Source: Paramacrobiotus richtersi (lineage: Eukaryota > Tardigrada > Eutardigrada > Parachela > Macrobiotidae). Taken from it: a DNA stretch of 34,654 nucleotides. The position numbers and the translations under genes were made by a program. The notes beneath the pieces were generated by a model, which had not been told where the DNA came from, ran no database searches, and saw nothing but the letters and a program-made list of their open reading frames with translations. The stretch spans positions 1 to 34,654 of the forward strand of contig JAQGAU010000205.1 in NCBI GenBank assembly GCA_034698045.1, in the 5' to 3' direction. Shown here piece after piece: positions 1-10,889 of the stretch (position 1 is the first letter of the stretch; each line of letters starts with the position of its first letter).

Positions 1-180
1 GGGTGGGGCGGGTGGAAAATTTTTAGAAAACGGTGGGGTGGGTGGAACGTGGGAATTCTGCCGGTGGGACAAGTCTGTTTCAGACATCATGGTAACAACC
101 CTGTGCTTGTAACATGCGAAAAACGATTTCTGTCAGATTGGAATTTGTCGTTAAATGCAGGGTATGATGCACGTTTGTTA
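1..180. other. G-rich window edge, no gene
   Basis: The first 75 bases carry short G-runs (GGG/GGGG separated by T, C or A) on the plus strand, and nothing in the segment looks coding. The G-rich start matches the poly-G at the other edge and suggests a contig end. Bases 162-178 weakly resemble the left terminus of the neighbouring element B at 2989-3007. Confidence 0.4.
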
Positions 181-720
181 TGAAGGGCCGTTTGGCTCCG
201 AAACGTACAAACAGCAATAACAACACGTGCAGACAGAGCATACTGACAGTTTTGCAAACCCGACAGGTTCGACAACAACAACAGACAGGTTCGACAACAA
301 CAACAAACTGGACCGACAGGCGCGACAAACGGTATCGACAACTTTGGCAGTTAGGACAATCGGTGCAGACAACTTTTACAGCCACGACAATCAGTCACGA
401 CACTTGGTGCCGACAACTTTGGCAAACATGACAAACAGTCACAAAACACTGTACCGACAACTTTTGCAGTCAGGACAAACCGCGCGGACAATTTTTGCAG
501 CCACAAAAAACAGGCGCAACCATCAATGCCGACAACGTTGGCAGACAAGACAAAGTCACTGTGTACTTCAACAATCACGAAGTCATGGAAAAGATCACGT
601 ACTTCGAGTACCACGAAACAAATACCGATAGTATATACAAACGGCATTGAAAGAGCTGGAAATCACGACAAACTGTTTCAACACGTTCAAAAATTTGAAC
701 AACCGAAGTGGCAGCACAGA
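181..720 (+). repeat. Left arm of element A: degenerate 31/44-bp tandem units
   Basis: From about 336 the arm is a chain of units opening with CAACTTTGGCAG or variants. I count lengths of 31, 44, 44, 31 and 44 bases in a row. The 13-base difference between long and short units is constant. Distal to it (about 260-310) is a run of GACAGGTTCGACAACAACAA-like repeats. The open frames through this stretch, in several frames and on both strands, come from the repeat and its lack of stops, and I do not call them genes. Confidence 0.75.
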
Positions 721-2509
721 CAGCATTAGAGAGCGCAATTTTTGCAGCAAAATTTGCAACCGCTTTTTTCGTAGTTGATTTTCAAAATTTGAAGTTCAGC
801 CCATTACTTACATCAACGAACAGAGATGTTGATAGCTAATCGCGCGCTTTCACTGTAGTCCATCGAAATCAAAGGTAGCCTTTCCCACCCAGGCAGCCTG
901 CTCGTACCAGGTGGGCAAAGCAAATTCAGAACCGTTAACCTTCCATACTGTACAGTTCAGGCGGGGAGAATCACTAGCAGCGCAAACCAGGCTTCGCACC
1001 GCTACGCTTTTTTTCCTCGAAATCCGTCAAAACTAAAACACTCTGCATTTGTTTCATCCTAAACTAATCTTGATTGGTGATGGAGCAAAAGAAAGCGCAA
1101 AATGTCATGAGAATTATGAGCCCAAGCAAGTGCATTTTTAATGCGCTCGAAGGAATACGTTGCGGTTCTGTTTAGCATGGATCCTTACGGCAGGAGATGA
1201 AACGGTCGAATGTTGCGTCCGTAGTAACGCACGGTAACTGCAAAAGCGTCAAATATCCTTCAGGAGCCATTAAAGCGCACCTGCATGGGTTCATAATTTT
1301 CGTAACACTTCTCGCTTACGTTTGCTCTACCACTAGGCAAAATTGATTGAGGATGAAACAAATTCCAAGTGTTTCAGTTTTGAAATAAACCGGCAGCTGC
1401 GTTTGAATAAGAGCTGCTGTGTGCACTGCTAAGCATTGGCGATCCGGTCCAACCAGCGCACCTCGAGCATCCCGGCAACTGGTTTTAAAAACCGGCTACC
1501 ACTCTGAGCAGCATAATAAAACTGTACAATTTTGTTTTATGGAATTACTAGAGGGTCAATATATTCTATATTTTTACATTACATCACATGGCATATCTAT
1601 CACCTGGGACGTGTGCTGCAGTGCGCAAATTAAACGACACAAATAAACACGGTCATAAAATTGTGAACTAAGCACAGGAGCAAGCCTGTTTTAATTGTGC
1701 CTAAATCCAGAACCTGCTCACAACATGTAACTCATTAGAGAAACAATCTCAACAACCGCTTCGCTTGTGGTGGTCTTTGGTGACCGCTTAGTCGTAGCGT
1801 CGGTTATGTTTAATCCGTTTAGGCGCCGCTGAAGCACAAAATTTTCAGACGTTTTTATGCAATATTAGCGTATCGTGCCTTCTAGAGACTGTTGCACGCT
1901 TTCTTCGATTCGCTAAAGTATGGTCAGAACTTAAATACTGTGTCAATAATAAAGCTTTGTGCTGTACAGTTCTAGTAAACCCGTGCAGAAGCTAAAACTA
2001 TACTAGCAGTGTCACCATTTTACAGCCTTTTGGATTCGCATTCTTCGTAGCTCTGCTGTAAAATTATATCGAGAAGCCAGTGTTACTGTATTTTTGTTTA
2101 ATATTGAGCGAGATAAAATTTGGGAAATGGAACAAGTGAAACGATAATCACAGCGCTGTCAGACTTTTAATGATTTCGTACTATTCTGGACCGCTGAACT
2201 TTCGCCGAACCTGTGCGTCTGCCGAAGTTAACACCTAGACGTCCTCTAACGCGTGGAAGGATTTTAGCGCAGACATAGAACTTCCTTGTGCGACTGGTTC
2301 GGCAATACATTATCCATACCTACTATTGATAAGCAGATATTTCCAGTTGCTTTATAGTTCAAGTTTTATTCTTTTGAAGAGCTGAATGTCAGTTGCACTG
2401 AATGTCAATTCTACCTGTTCCTTTAGCAGTTACTGCCTTCGTTATTTGTGCCCCAAGCACCGCACATTTACTGTGCTTTGTAACTGGTTTTGCTAGAATT
2501 CTAATGCGT
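721..2509. other. Interior of element A, no gene seen
   Basis: I see no long or recognisable coding frame. From about 1460 to 1900 the sequence is alignable by eye with 3955-4390 of element B, in the same orientation. Shared blocks include TGCAGTGCGC, a CATAAAAT box and CGCTTCGCTT. The rest has no visible partner in the window. Confidence 0.5.
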
Positions 2510-2982
2510 CCTTATGTCTGCCAAGGCTACGCTACCATCGTTGTCGGTACAGTTGTCGTGACTGTTTATCATGACTGCCAACGTTATCGGCAATGAGCGT
2601 TGCACTTGTTTGTCGTGGCTCCGAAGATTGTCTGCGCGGTTTGTACTGACTGCAAAAGCTGTCGGTACATTGTGTCGTGACTGTTTTGTCATTTTTGCCA
2701 AAGTTGTCGGCACCAACTGTCGTGACTGATTGTCGTGGCTGTAAAAGTTGTCTGCACCGATTGTCCTGACTGCCAAAGTTGTCATACCGTTTGTCGCGAC
2801 TGTCGGTACGGTTGGTTTTTGTTGTCGAACCTGTTTGTTGTTGTTGTCGAACCTGTTTGTTGTTGTTGTCGAACCTGTCTGTTGTTGTTGTCGAACCTGT
2901 CGGGTTTCCAAAACTGTCAGAATGCTCTGTCTGCACGTGTTGTTATTGTTGTTTGTACGTTTGGGAGCCAAACGGCCCTTCA
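2510..2982 (-). repeat. Right arm of element A
   Basis: This is the inverted counterpart of 181-720. The same 31/44-base units read on the minus strand as CGACAACTTTGGCAG-type repeats. The arm then passes through an array of GTTGTTGTTGTCGAACCTGT units (about 2820-2900) and ends at the terminal inverted sequence. The unit number in the array differs from the left arm, as expected for tandem repeats that expand and contract independently. Confidence 0.75.
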
Positions 2983-2984
2983 TA

Positions 2985-3575
2985 GTTTGTATGGTGTACA
3001 GTTTGTGCCCAGACTGTGCAAAACAACAACAACAATACATGTAAACAACCCATACTGACAATGATTCTTGCAAATCAGACAGGTTCGACAACAACAACCA
3101 ACCGTACCGACACTCACGACAAATGGTACCGGCAACTTTGGCAGTCAGGACACAGTCGCGACAAATTGTACCGACAATTTTAGCAGTCAGGACAAGCAGT
3201 CACGACAAACTGCACGGACAACCTAGGCAGCATGCTTTTGCAGACATAACGACCAAACAAAAGAAACGGTCACTACACGCACTGATACCATAGACAACGA
3301 TATACGTATTCTAGTTGATTCTTATAGCTTATTTTAAAGCCAGGTCCGAACACTCGACTTTCAGAGCAGGATGCTGTTTTATTGCAGCACATTTGTTAAC
3401 GGTTTTTCCCGAAAAAGCAACACGGACTTCCCGAAAGGAGAGCAGCAGATTCTTAACGAAATGACTGGCAAAACACAGTATGCGATACCTGAGGCACCAG
3501 TTGCTCAGAAAGTCGATCCTGCAGGACTAGGTAAACGTGCAAACAGACGTCCAGTGCTTCCAAATAAGAATACTT
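2985..3575 (+). repeat. Left arm of element B
   Basis: The terminal block is followed by a short tandem-unit region (about 3110-3245). A non-tandem block of about 330 bases then pairs with the complement of about 7235-7520. Shared landmarks include TTCTAGTTGAT, GCTGTTTTATTGC and GCAAACAGACxTCC. A 68-codon open frame at 3371-3577 lies inside this arm and its mirror copy is not conserved as protein, so I do not call it a gene. Confidence 0.7.
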
Positions 3576-6500
3576 AACTGAAAAAAGCACAAAAACAACA
3601 TACCCATATGTAGTAAGTATCGACAATGTATCGTTGATTCAGTCGCACAAAGCAAACTATAGCTTCAAAGAATGTTTTGCATTTTTTTGTATAACATCAT
3701 GTCGATTAAATAGACCCCTAAGATGTACACGCTTTTTTTAGACTTCAGGATACTAGTCGTGTTGCGAAGTGCTCATCAGACTCCCGGCTGAGCGGTGCGC
3801 CGAATCGGCTCAACTTCGTTTTCTTTCTTGTTCGTTAAGGTTCTGACGTATTGACATTGATTTCGTTTGAGCGCGCGACATATTTGTTTCAATAGCTGTT
3901 TGGCGACTTGCTAATTGCCGACTCGTCATTAGTTATCTGGTTTAACTAAGGTGCCACGCGCATCCCGACATTTGTTTGTGTTAACTGTGTACTGCTGCCA
4001 GCAGGATCAGCATAATTGTACATCTTTACTTCTTGGGCTTACCAGAGTGTACACGTATTCTTGCGCTACATAAAAGAGCATGCTTTATTAGATATGACGT
4101 ATATTGCAGTGCGCCAGTTAAGCCGTACAAATGAACAAGGCCATAAAATGATGAGCAGAGTGCCGGAGCAGCCGTGTTAATTGCACCTAAAGCCAAAATC
4201 TGCAGACAACGTGTAACTTATTATGTAAAACACCGTAAAATCGCTTCGCTTATGGTGGGACCTAGTGACCACTTAGCCTAATTAACCACCGCCAATGCTA
4301 CGGCTTCGTACTGCCGGAGCACAGTGCCTTCGGACCTTTTATGCATTATTGGTGTAAGGTTCTTTCTACTGATTATTAAACCCCTTTCTTCAGATTACTG
4401 GGGCCTATATATATACAAGCAGCTGGCTCGCCTTTGGCGAGCCGCAACTTGCTGTACTGTGGAAATTCAGGATCACGAAGTTTAGTTATACAATGTATTA
4501 CACTGAGTGCGTACGAACTGAAAACGGAATGAAGAAATTCAATGAAGAATTTTAATAGTATTTCATCTGAAGGAAAAAGTACACAGATATCGGCAGCCGC
4601 AATAACGCTTTTGGTGGTTGGTTCGCTCAAAGATTGTCACTACATAATAGCCAGACGGGCTTCCGCCTGGGTACTACTTTGATTTTTGTGAAAATTTCAT
4701 GTTGTAAAATTCATGGTAAGAAATAAAAAGTCTCTCGGATAAGGTCCGAAAGAGAGTACAAATCAGGGCCCTATTTCGCAAAACCTCGTAGTAGTATACA
4801 AATTAATTATTTACTTTCCTGGGATTTCTCTGTAGAACAAACATACGGGACTACTTTGTAATTTAGACTGCTAGGCTCAAAAAACTACGTCTATGACTAC
4901 GACGTTCGAGCATGCCTTCAGCATTTGTAAAACTTTGGGATAAATGTGAATGGCGTGGGACAGTAGAGTTACTATCGCGGATGGGCAGCTGGAAAACCAG
5001 TACCTGCGCGCATAAGCGGCAGCAAACTACAAATAGTTGGAATCCATGTATGCAAGATCCTTCGTTGCTGGTTTTTTGGTGAACCTGAATTCGTTGCGAA
5101 ATTTTTTGAAAATGCGTTCGAAATATAATTCAGACTCTACTTACGTTATTAAACGTTATTCTCCCAAACGCTTTCAGACGTTATTAAATATTCAGCGTAA
5201 ATATTTCGTATCCATACATATGTTAATATATATAGAAACATGTAATATATGCGGACGCATACGGAAATCAAGCCAGTATGCATCATTTTCCAGCTGGATA
5301 ACCGGCGTCCTAATGCGGTATCGTATTAATAATTATACTGACGCCGGAAGATCGCAACAAACTATACCAATTGCAACTGAATATAGGAACTTTTCATGGC
5401 TTGTTCTTTTGCATGCATTTAAAGCATTTAGCACTAACTAAGTAATGCATGCGACAGTTGTGATACAAAAATGCATACTGAATGAACAGCACACTGTCTC
5501 CACAGTAAGATGGGATTGAGGTGATATTTTCGGCAGTCCCGCCAAACAGAACTCAAACTCTCTTCATACAGCACTGTTTACTTTTTCAAAACTGGGACAC
5601 AAATTTGCTTTATTTTTTCTAAACACGGACTGAAAATACGCTGTTGCACGCCAAGGTAAGGTTATCTCATAACGCCCGTATGCAGCATCCGTATGCATCA
5701 TCTTTGACTGGCTTGTTCGCTGCGCATTGGCGGCGGGCGCTGCGCGCCGCCGCCAAAGCTCGCGACTCGAACAGACCAGCTCGATAGCGTTTAAAAACAC
5801 CTATAGAACAGAAATTTTAGAATATTGTTACTGGCTGGGTTCTTCCGAACGCTATCGATCACATAAATTTATCTACATGATGCTGAAGGGGAGTTGTTTT
5901 TTCTGTTTTTTATGTTTATTTTGACTTTTGACTTTCCATACTCACTCGTATTTATACTTTATTGTCTCCAATGCACACCTATTTATACGAAAAAAATGGA
6001 CTGGAAAAAATTGCCATTTTTCAGTTTAAAAATGGAAATAGGCGACCTCTGTCCGAGTCTGACATGAACTAAACTGCAAGGTGCTAGGTGACTAAGTAAT
6101 TTATCTCGACTTTGATAGCAAAAAATGTTACCACTATTGTTGATTTATGGCCTTAGGAAAGGTTCGCGGCATTCGAAATTTAAATCAGATACATTTCCAA
6201 TAACGATTCCAGGAAAATTCCTAGAGCAGAGGCAACCGCCCAGATGCAGAACATACGGCAGCAAATTTATTTTAATAAAATGAGTGGTAGCAAACGCAGC
6301 TTTGGAAATTTTACAACCAAAGCTCTCGCCAAGGCCGTGTCAGATAAATTTTGAACCACGTTTAAAAATTCAGAATTTGGTAAAAAATGCAAAAAACCGG
6401 AGACACGAACTGCAAACATATCGAGGGTATAAAATTAGAATAAGAGTTCGGTCATGAATGTATATTAAAAAAACAGGAATAAGAATACCGACTTAAATAA

Positions 6501-7234
6501 ATCAGTACAGAATCACTAGCAACGAATATCAACCAAGAAAAAACACGAAAACTAATTAAAAACATTATGAACTAAGCAAGCAGTGAGAAAAAACGAAGCA
6601 CAAAGAAATACGAGACATCAAAAATCACGAAATGATACTGACTGGGAACAACAATTATTTGTGTTACTTCTACGGGTGCAATGAGTGTGCAAACTTGAGT
6701 GCGCGAGCAGGCTAATAATAGCCTCCTGGCTTGCCAACGGCTATAGGCGCGAGTGTCTGCCAGTAAGGGTAATTCCAACATCAGTGCACCAGTGAGCGCC
6801 GTTTCCAGTAAGGATTAGCCCAATGGAATCAGATCAGTCAGCCCATACATCTCTGAAAACCCATATCATTCGCTGAAAACACAGCCCAGACACACAGATT
6901 TCACCCACCGTGCTCAAGTGGTTACCATTGCCTTTTTTGAGATTTAATTGATTTACACAGTTAGTTTTAAAAAACTTGCAACGGTAGTTCCCACCTTCTT
7001 CGATCCCTCTTTCTACTGAAACTTAAAACAGTCTAATCGGACTATTAGTTCTCGAGTCTATAAAGGATAACCATTCCAATTTTTAGCTATATATATTGAG
7101 AGGATATGCAACCTCTATTGCTGTTTAATCTTGTTTTCACTGCCTTTTTATGCCGAGTTAAGATAAGCGAACTCCGTGGGTAAAAAATACAGAGACAACA
7201 TAAAGTGATCTTTGCGGTGCATTCTTTCTGTGGT
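3576..7234. other. Interior of element B, no gene seen
   Basis: About 3.6 kb, partly AT-rich. Bases 3955-4390 align with the interior of element A. A 134-codon open frame at 5037-5441 has no recognisable motif and unremarkable composition for AT-rich DNA, so I do not accept it. A GC-rich hairpin stands out at 5729-5756. Otherwise I see only AT-rich sequence without recognisable repeats, RNA genes or coding signals. Confidence 0.45.
5729..5756. repeat. GC-rich imperfect hairpin
   Basis: The arms TGGCGGCGGGCGC and GCGCGCCGCCGCCA pair with a single bulge around a three-base loop. The surrounding DNA is AT-rich, so the hairpin is conspicuous. Its function is unknown. Confidence 0.6.
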
Positions 7235-7907
7235 TTGCAGTTCAAGTTGCATCGTTCTGAAGCACCGGATGTCTGTTTGCAGTGGTTCCTGGTCCTTTAT
7301 GAGCAACTCTCTTAACAATTAGTGTCAAGCATCGGAAACTGTGCTTCGTCTCTCATTTTGTTAGGAAACTGCTGCGCCTTTTGCGATGCTCCTGTAGCTA
7401 CTCCGGTGAAAACCGTTAGCAAACGTACGGCAATAAAACAGCTTCCTACTTTGAATGTCAAATATTTAGACTTAGTTTCAAAATAGGCACGACACGAATG
7501 ATCAACTAGAACGCGTGTATCGTTGTTAGTGATGTCAGTACTTTTCTGACGTTTCTCGTGACTGTTCGTTATGTCTGCAAAAGCTGTGCTGCAAAAGTTG
7601 TCGGTACAGTTCGTCGCGACAGTTTGTTGTGGCTGCAAAAGTGGTTAGTGACGTTTGTCCTGACTGCCAAAGATGTCGGTGCAGTTTGTCACGGCTGTAT
7701 GTCCTGACTGCCAAAGTTGTTGGTACATTTTGTCGTGATTGTTTGTCCTGCCTGCCAGAGTTGTCGGTACCATTTGTCGTGACTGTCGGTACGGTTGGTT
7801 GTTGTTGTCGAACCTGTCTGATTTGCAAGATTGTCAGTATGTTATTTTTACATGTGTTGTTGTTGTTGTTTTGCACAGTCTCGACACAAACGGTACACCA
7901 TACAAAC
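7235..7907 (-). repeat. Right arm of element B
   Basis: Inverted counterpart of 2985-3575. The unit region (about 7570-7800) has 44-base units with one 31-base unit, each closing in a CTGCCAAAGTTGTCGGTAC-like sequence. A GTTGTTGTTGTTTTGC tract and the terminal sequence ending at 7907 follow. Confidence 0.72.
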
Positions 7908-7959
7908 CAGTGTCAGTACGCAGGACGTCAGGACCTACGTTTGTAGTTTGGTTGTAGTT

Positions 7960-8567
7960 ACGCTATCGCCGGAGGAGACATTACTGGAAAAGAGCAGTGA
8001 AGTGCAGCTGGCGATTGTGGCGAAGGAGACAGGTGATTTGGAATCAGTCCCGGACGAGATGACCGATGGTGACTCGGCTTGGAAAGGCGCTCCTTCGTAC
8101 ATGGACAAACCGCCTGACGCAGAATCGGATTTGGACAAGTCATCTGAAATGATTACTGGGAAGCCCAAGAAACAGAAAAATCGGAAGGAGAGAACCAAAA
8201 GACCAAGCGCAAACGAATCCCAGAATCCATAAGATGCAAGCGGAGATATTTTTATAACGGAATTTTGATCACGATTGCATTTTTGTTGGTTTCCGAGGTT
8301 TTTAAGTGGGTTTCCCACTTGGGGGAGATGTGGCATAGCAACGTATTGTCCTGCTACGATCAGCAGAAGACTACCAGTGCAGTGAGTGTGTGAGTTGCTG
8401 AATAAAGTGGTTTCCCAATACGTGACAAAAGCGTACAATAAACAACAGCATTTACTACTGCACACGCGTATGTCTACCCAACCAAGATCCTTGGACGAGT
8501 TAATTGGCTGCCTCCTTGTCAAGTTTCGCGTTTTAGCAGTAACAGATCACGCCGTTAGCAAGTAACA
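7960..8567 (+). mobile_element. LTR retroelement remnant (3' end, Ty3/gypsy-like)
   Basis: A charged, Lys- and Glu-rich reading frame of about 85 codons ends at 8232 and resembles the tail that follows integrase in Ty3/gypsy polyproteins. A purine-rich tract ending GGGGGAGA precedes TGTGGCATAGC at 8329, which has the form of an LTR start. An AATAAA box lies at 8401. The LTR would end in CA at 8543 or 8567. The element is broken, with only its 3' part present and no second LTR in the window. The family is inferred from layout alone. It looks old. Confidence 0.5.
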
Positions 8568-8591
8568 TTCGATTTTCTCAGTATCTTTTAG

Positions 8592-8876
8592 TGGAAGCTG
8601 CTCTACTTGTGGACATACAGCCTCTGGCGAAGGCCTGCTGGAACTTCCTGCATCGCTTGGATAACTCTCCGCTGCTGTATTATCTGGCGGAGCGTCATCA
8701 ACGTAATGACGTGGCGGAGGAGGCCAAAACCCAGGCGCTGTGAAATTTTTCGATTGTTTGTCAGAGCGGAGAGTTTTTGCAGCTGGAGAAGGGCCAGATA
8801 TCGTTCAGCAGGAGCACGTTGTTACCTTATCAAGCGGACATATCATGACTTTTGTAATGCAAGATGGTTGATGGTA
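8592..8876 (+). pseudogene. BTB-BACK-Kelch gene fragment, copy 1
   Basis: The translation matches the end of a BTB domain and the start of a BACK domain of Kelch-like substrate adaptors of Cullin-3 ligases (LEAALLVDIQPLA, DNSPLLYYLAER, CQSGEFLQLEKGQ). A possible splice acceptor (CTTTTAG) lies at the left edge. The frame is interrupted by a TGA just before the BACK motif. The position equivalent to the GT splice donor of copy 2 reads AT, so the intron could not be spliced. Similarity to copy 2 (10905-11190) stops abruptly at 8876, where LINE sequence begins. This is a dead duplicate. Confidence 0.75.
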
Positions 8877-10524
8877 TGTCCAGCCTAGACTGGCCTTTGA
8901 CAACAAGTGCGACTGATTTCCTTGTGTTAACGATCAACCCATGCTCATCAGAGTATGTGCTAATTCTGGATATTTGGAGCTCCTCGACCGAGTGCGCGAA
9001 AACCGCAGTGTCGTCGGCAAACTTCAGTAGGAACATTGATCGATCGCCAACTTTTACAGTGCTCATTCTGTTCGCTGAAACAACATCAGTCATGTCATCG
9101 ATATACAGATAAATGTCGAAGAGCAGTCCCGAACACGGATCACCTTGCCTCACCCACTTCATTAGAACAAACGGTTCCGACAACGCGCCGGCAAGTTTAA
9201 CCCTGTTTTGCGCCTTACTATACGTGGAACATAAGAAGCGCAACAATTTTGAAGACACACCTTGTCCGGACAGTTTATCCCACATCTTTTCGTGTATAAC
9301 CGTGTCAAATGCCGATGTGAAATCGATGAACGCTATGTATAACCGTCGGTTTTCATTAGCGTCCGCTCCGCAATTGCTTGTAAGGTTATGAGATGGTCTG
9401 CAGTTGATCTGGCTCTGCGAAACCCCGCTTGATCATCGTTTAAATTTGACCAGAGTTCAATTCGTAAACTTAAAATTGTGGAAAGAATTCGTGCCGGTAA
9501 GGGAAGAACAACCACCGGACGCGCATTTTCCGGTCTGTATTCTCTTCCCTTCTTTGGCACGGGGACTAGATTTCCCAAGCACCAAGCATCCGGCATCACT
9601 CCGCATTCGTACGTGCTATTTAGCGCGTCCGTAAACTGGTGCAGAAAGTGCGGATTCTTACACAGTGCCTCGAGTTCTCGCGTGTCAACATCGAACTCGC
9701 CGGCTGAAGAAAAGGCGGAAATTTTGTTAACTGCTTGTTCTACTTCATGTATTGTGATTCGCTCATCCAGAACTGGTACCGACTGTGATGTCCTTGGAAA
9801 GCAATACAGTACTGGTTCGCTCATTGCCAGCTGTTGAAAACGCGCATGAAATTCTGCCAGTCCACATTTGGATTCTGCGCCTTCCTGGGTTTTACCAAAC
9901 CCTACGGTTTTCCAAAACTGGCTAGGGTTTTTCTGAACCAGCTGCACGCAGTCGTCCCAGAATGCCTGATTGTGCAAAATCTCTTGCCGCTTCACTAAAG
10001 CTGTAAACCTTCTTCTGCACTGCAGAAACTGTGATTTGAAGCATTCCTTTTTCTCAGCACTAGACCACGCTGTGTACATCTCTTCCAAGCAGCAATCTTC
10101 AACGTATTCAAGCGAAAGATCTCCTGTTCGTCAACGAAAGCTTTTGCCCGTGTACCGGTATACAGCTGAAACCGCCTATCGGCATGCAAATCTGCAACAA
10201 TGCTGAACACGGTATGCACACAATCAAAAGAGTTCTGCAGATGAAAGACACCGATCTGGGCCGCTTCGTACATTGCCGCATCTGCTAAATGTGCATAATC
10301 GATTTCGCGTCGTATCTTTGCGCGCGCTTATCTTCGCGTCCGCTTTTCTTTTTGTTACGATGTTTATTGTTACCGACGTTACAAGGCAAACATTTTATCG
10401 TTATCAACAAAGGTACATGGTCCGATACAAAGTCGAATGTATCGTCGATGAGATGTAAGACAGATATGTAAGCATTCAAGAAGCATCGCAATGAGCCGTT
10501 TTTATATGACTGTACTTGGTGCAT
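8877..10524 (-). mobile_element. Decayed non-LTR retrotransposon (LINE): endonuclease end and reverse transcriptase
   Basis: Read on the minus strand from 10524, the C-terminal part of an APE-type endonuclease comes first (motif SDHVPLL near 10400). A linker with basic and aromatic residues follows. The reverse transcriptase then shows, in order, ARPVVVLPLPARIL, DDQAGFRRARSTADHL, IAFIDFTSAFDTV (motif A aspartate), RQGDPCSGLLFDIYL and the catalytic FADDT near 9025. The frame shifts at least three times: near 10310, near 10080-10120, and near 9350 between the fingers and motif A. Sequence stops soon after the FADDT block, with no thumb, 3' UTR or A-tail, so both ends are missing. The clade cannot be fixed by eye; CR1/Jockey or RTE groups are possible. 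Confidence 0.88.
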
Positions 10525-10889
10525 AGTGATTATCAGATAGATTTAAAAAGGTAAGTACACTAGATTAAAAAAGGTAAGCATTGTGTATTAAAGAGATTAA
10601 AGAATATCGTAAACATACATCCTGCTCCAGTAAATGAATAAAATCTAGCATAGAACTTGATTTAGTATTCCAGTAAATCAGCCCATCGATTAAGTGCGAA
10701 TATGCAAATAAAAATGTAAGATGTATTTGGGAAAAACGGCTTTTGTGCATCGAATCGATTCGAATGTGTACTGTGTTGGTTGTGTATGACCGCATGATTG
10801 TCACGTTCCGCTATATTTTCATATATTTCTAGCTCTTGTTGTATTTGCAGTTTGGTGACATACATTTATACGTCGGAAGTGAGCCTGAA
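10525..10889. other. Gap between LINE and Kelch copy 2, no gene seen
   Basis: AT-rich sequence without a recognisable frame or repeat. It may hold further LINE 5' debris or an intron of the Kelch pseudogene. Confidence 0.35.

Larger units (their letters stand above)
181..2982. mobile_element. Foldback-like inverted-repeat element A
   Basis: The two ends are inverted copies. The left end starts TGAAGGGCCGTTTGG at 181 and the right end finishes with its complement at 2968-2982. The dinucleotide TA lies directly outside both ends and may be the target duplication. The arms (about 181-720 and about 2510-2982) run through the same order of blocks: terminus, a CAACAA-type tract near 260-310 and 2835-2890, then degenerate tandem units. 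The centre (about 1460-1900) matches the centre of the neighbouring element B in the same orientation. No transposase reading frame is visible, so it looks non-autonomous. Long arms built of tandem repeats recall foldback elements such as FB and Galileo of Drosophila. I infer the architecture only and do not assign a family. Confidence 0.75.
2985..7907. mobile_element. Foldback-like inverted-repeat element B
   Basis: The left end starts GTTTGTATGGTGTAC at 2985 and the right end carries its complement up to 7907. The inverted match continues inward for about 600 bases: CAACAA tract, 31/44-base units, then a unique block around 3300-3575 that pairs with about 7235-7520. The arms are clearly homologous to those of element A but have different outermost termini. 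The interior is much longer than in A. No transposase is visible. No clean target duplication is seen: TA lies to the left and CA to the right. Confidence 0.72.

Noticed and set aside
180-631. Open frames of 83 and 134 codons rich in Gln, Asp, Arg and Thr
   Set aside because: They read the tandem units of element A's left arm. Similar long frames occur on both strands of all four arms because the repeat lacks stops.
2501-3097. 198-codon minus-strand open frame and Cys-rich plus-strand frames in the same place
   Set aside because: They span the border of elements A and B and mirror the repeat frames at 180-631. The composition is a repeat artefact.
5037-5441. 134-codon open frame
   Set aside because: It sits inside element B, has no motif, and its AT-rich composition and lack of splice or start context give no support.
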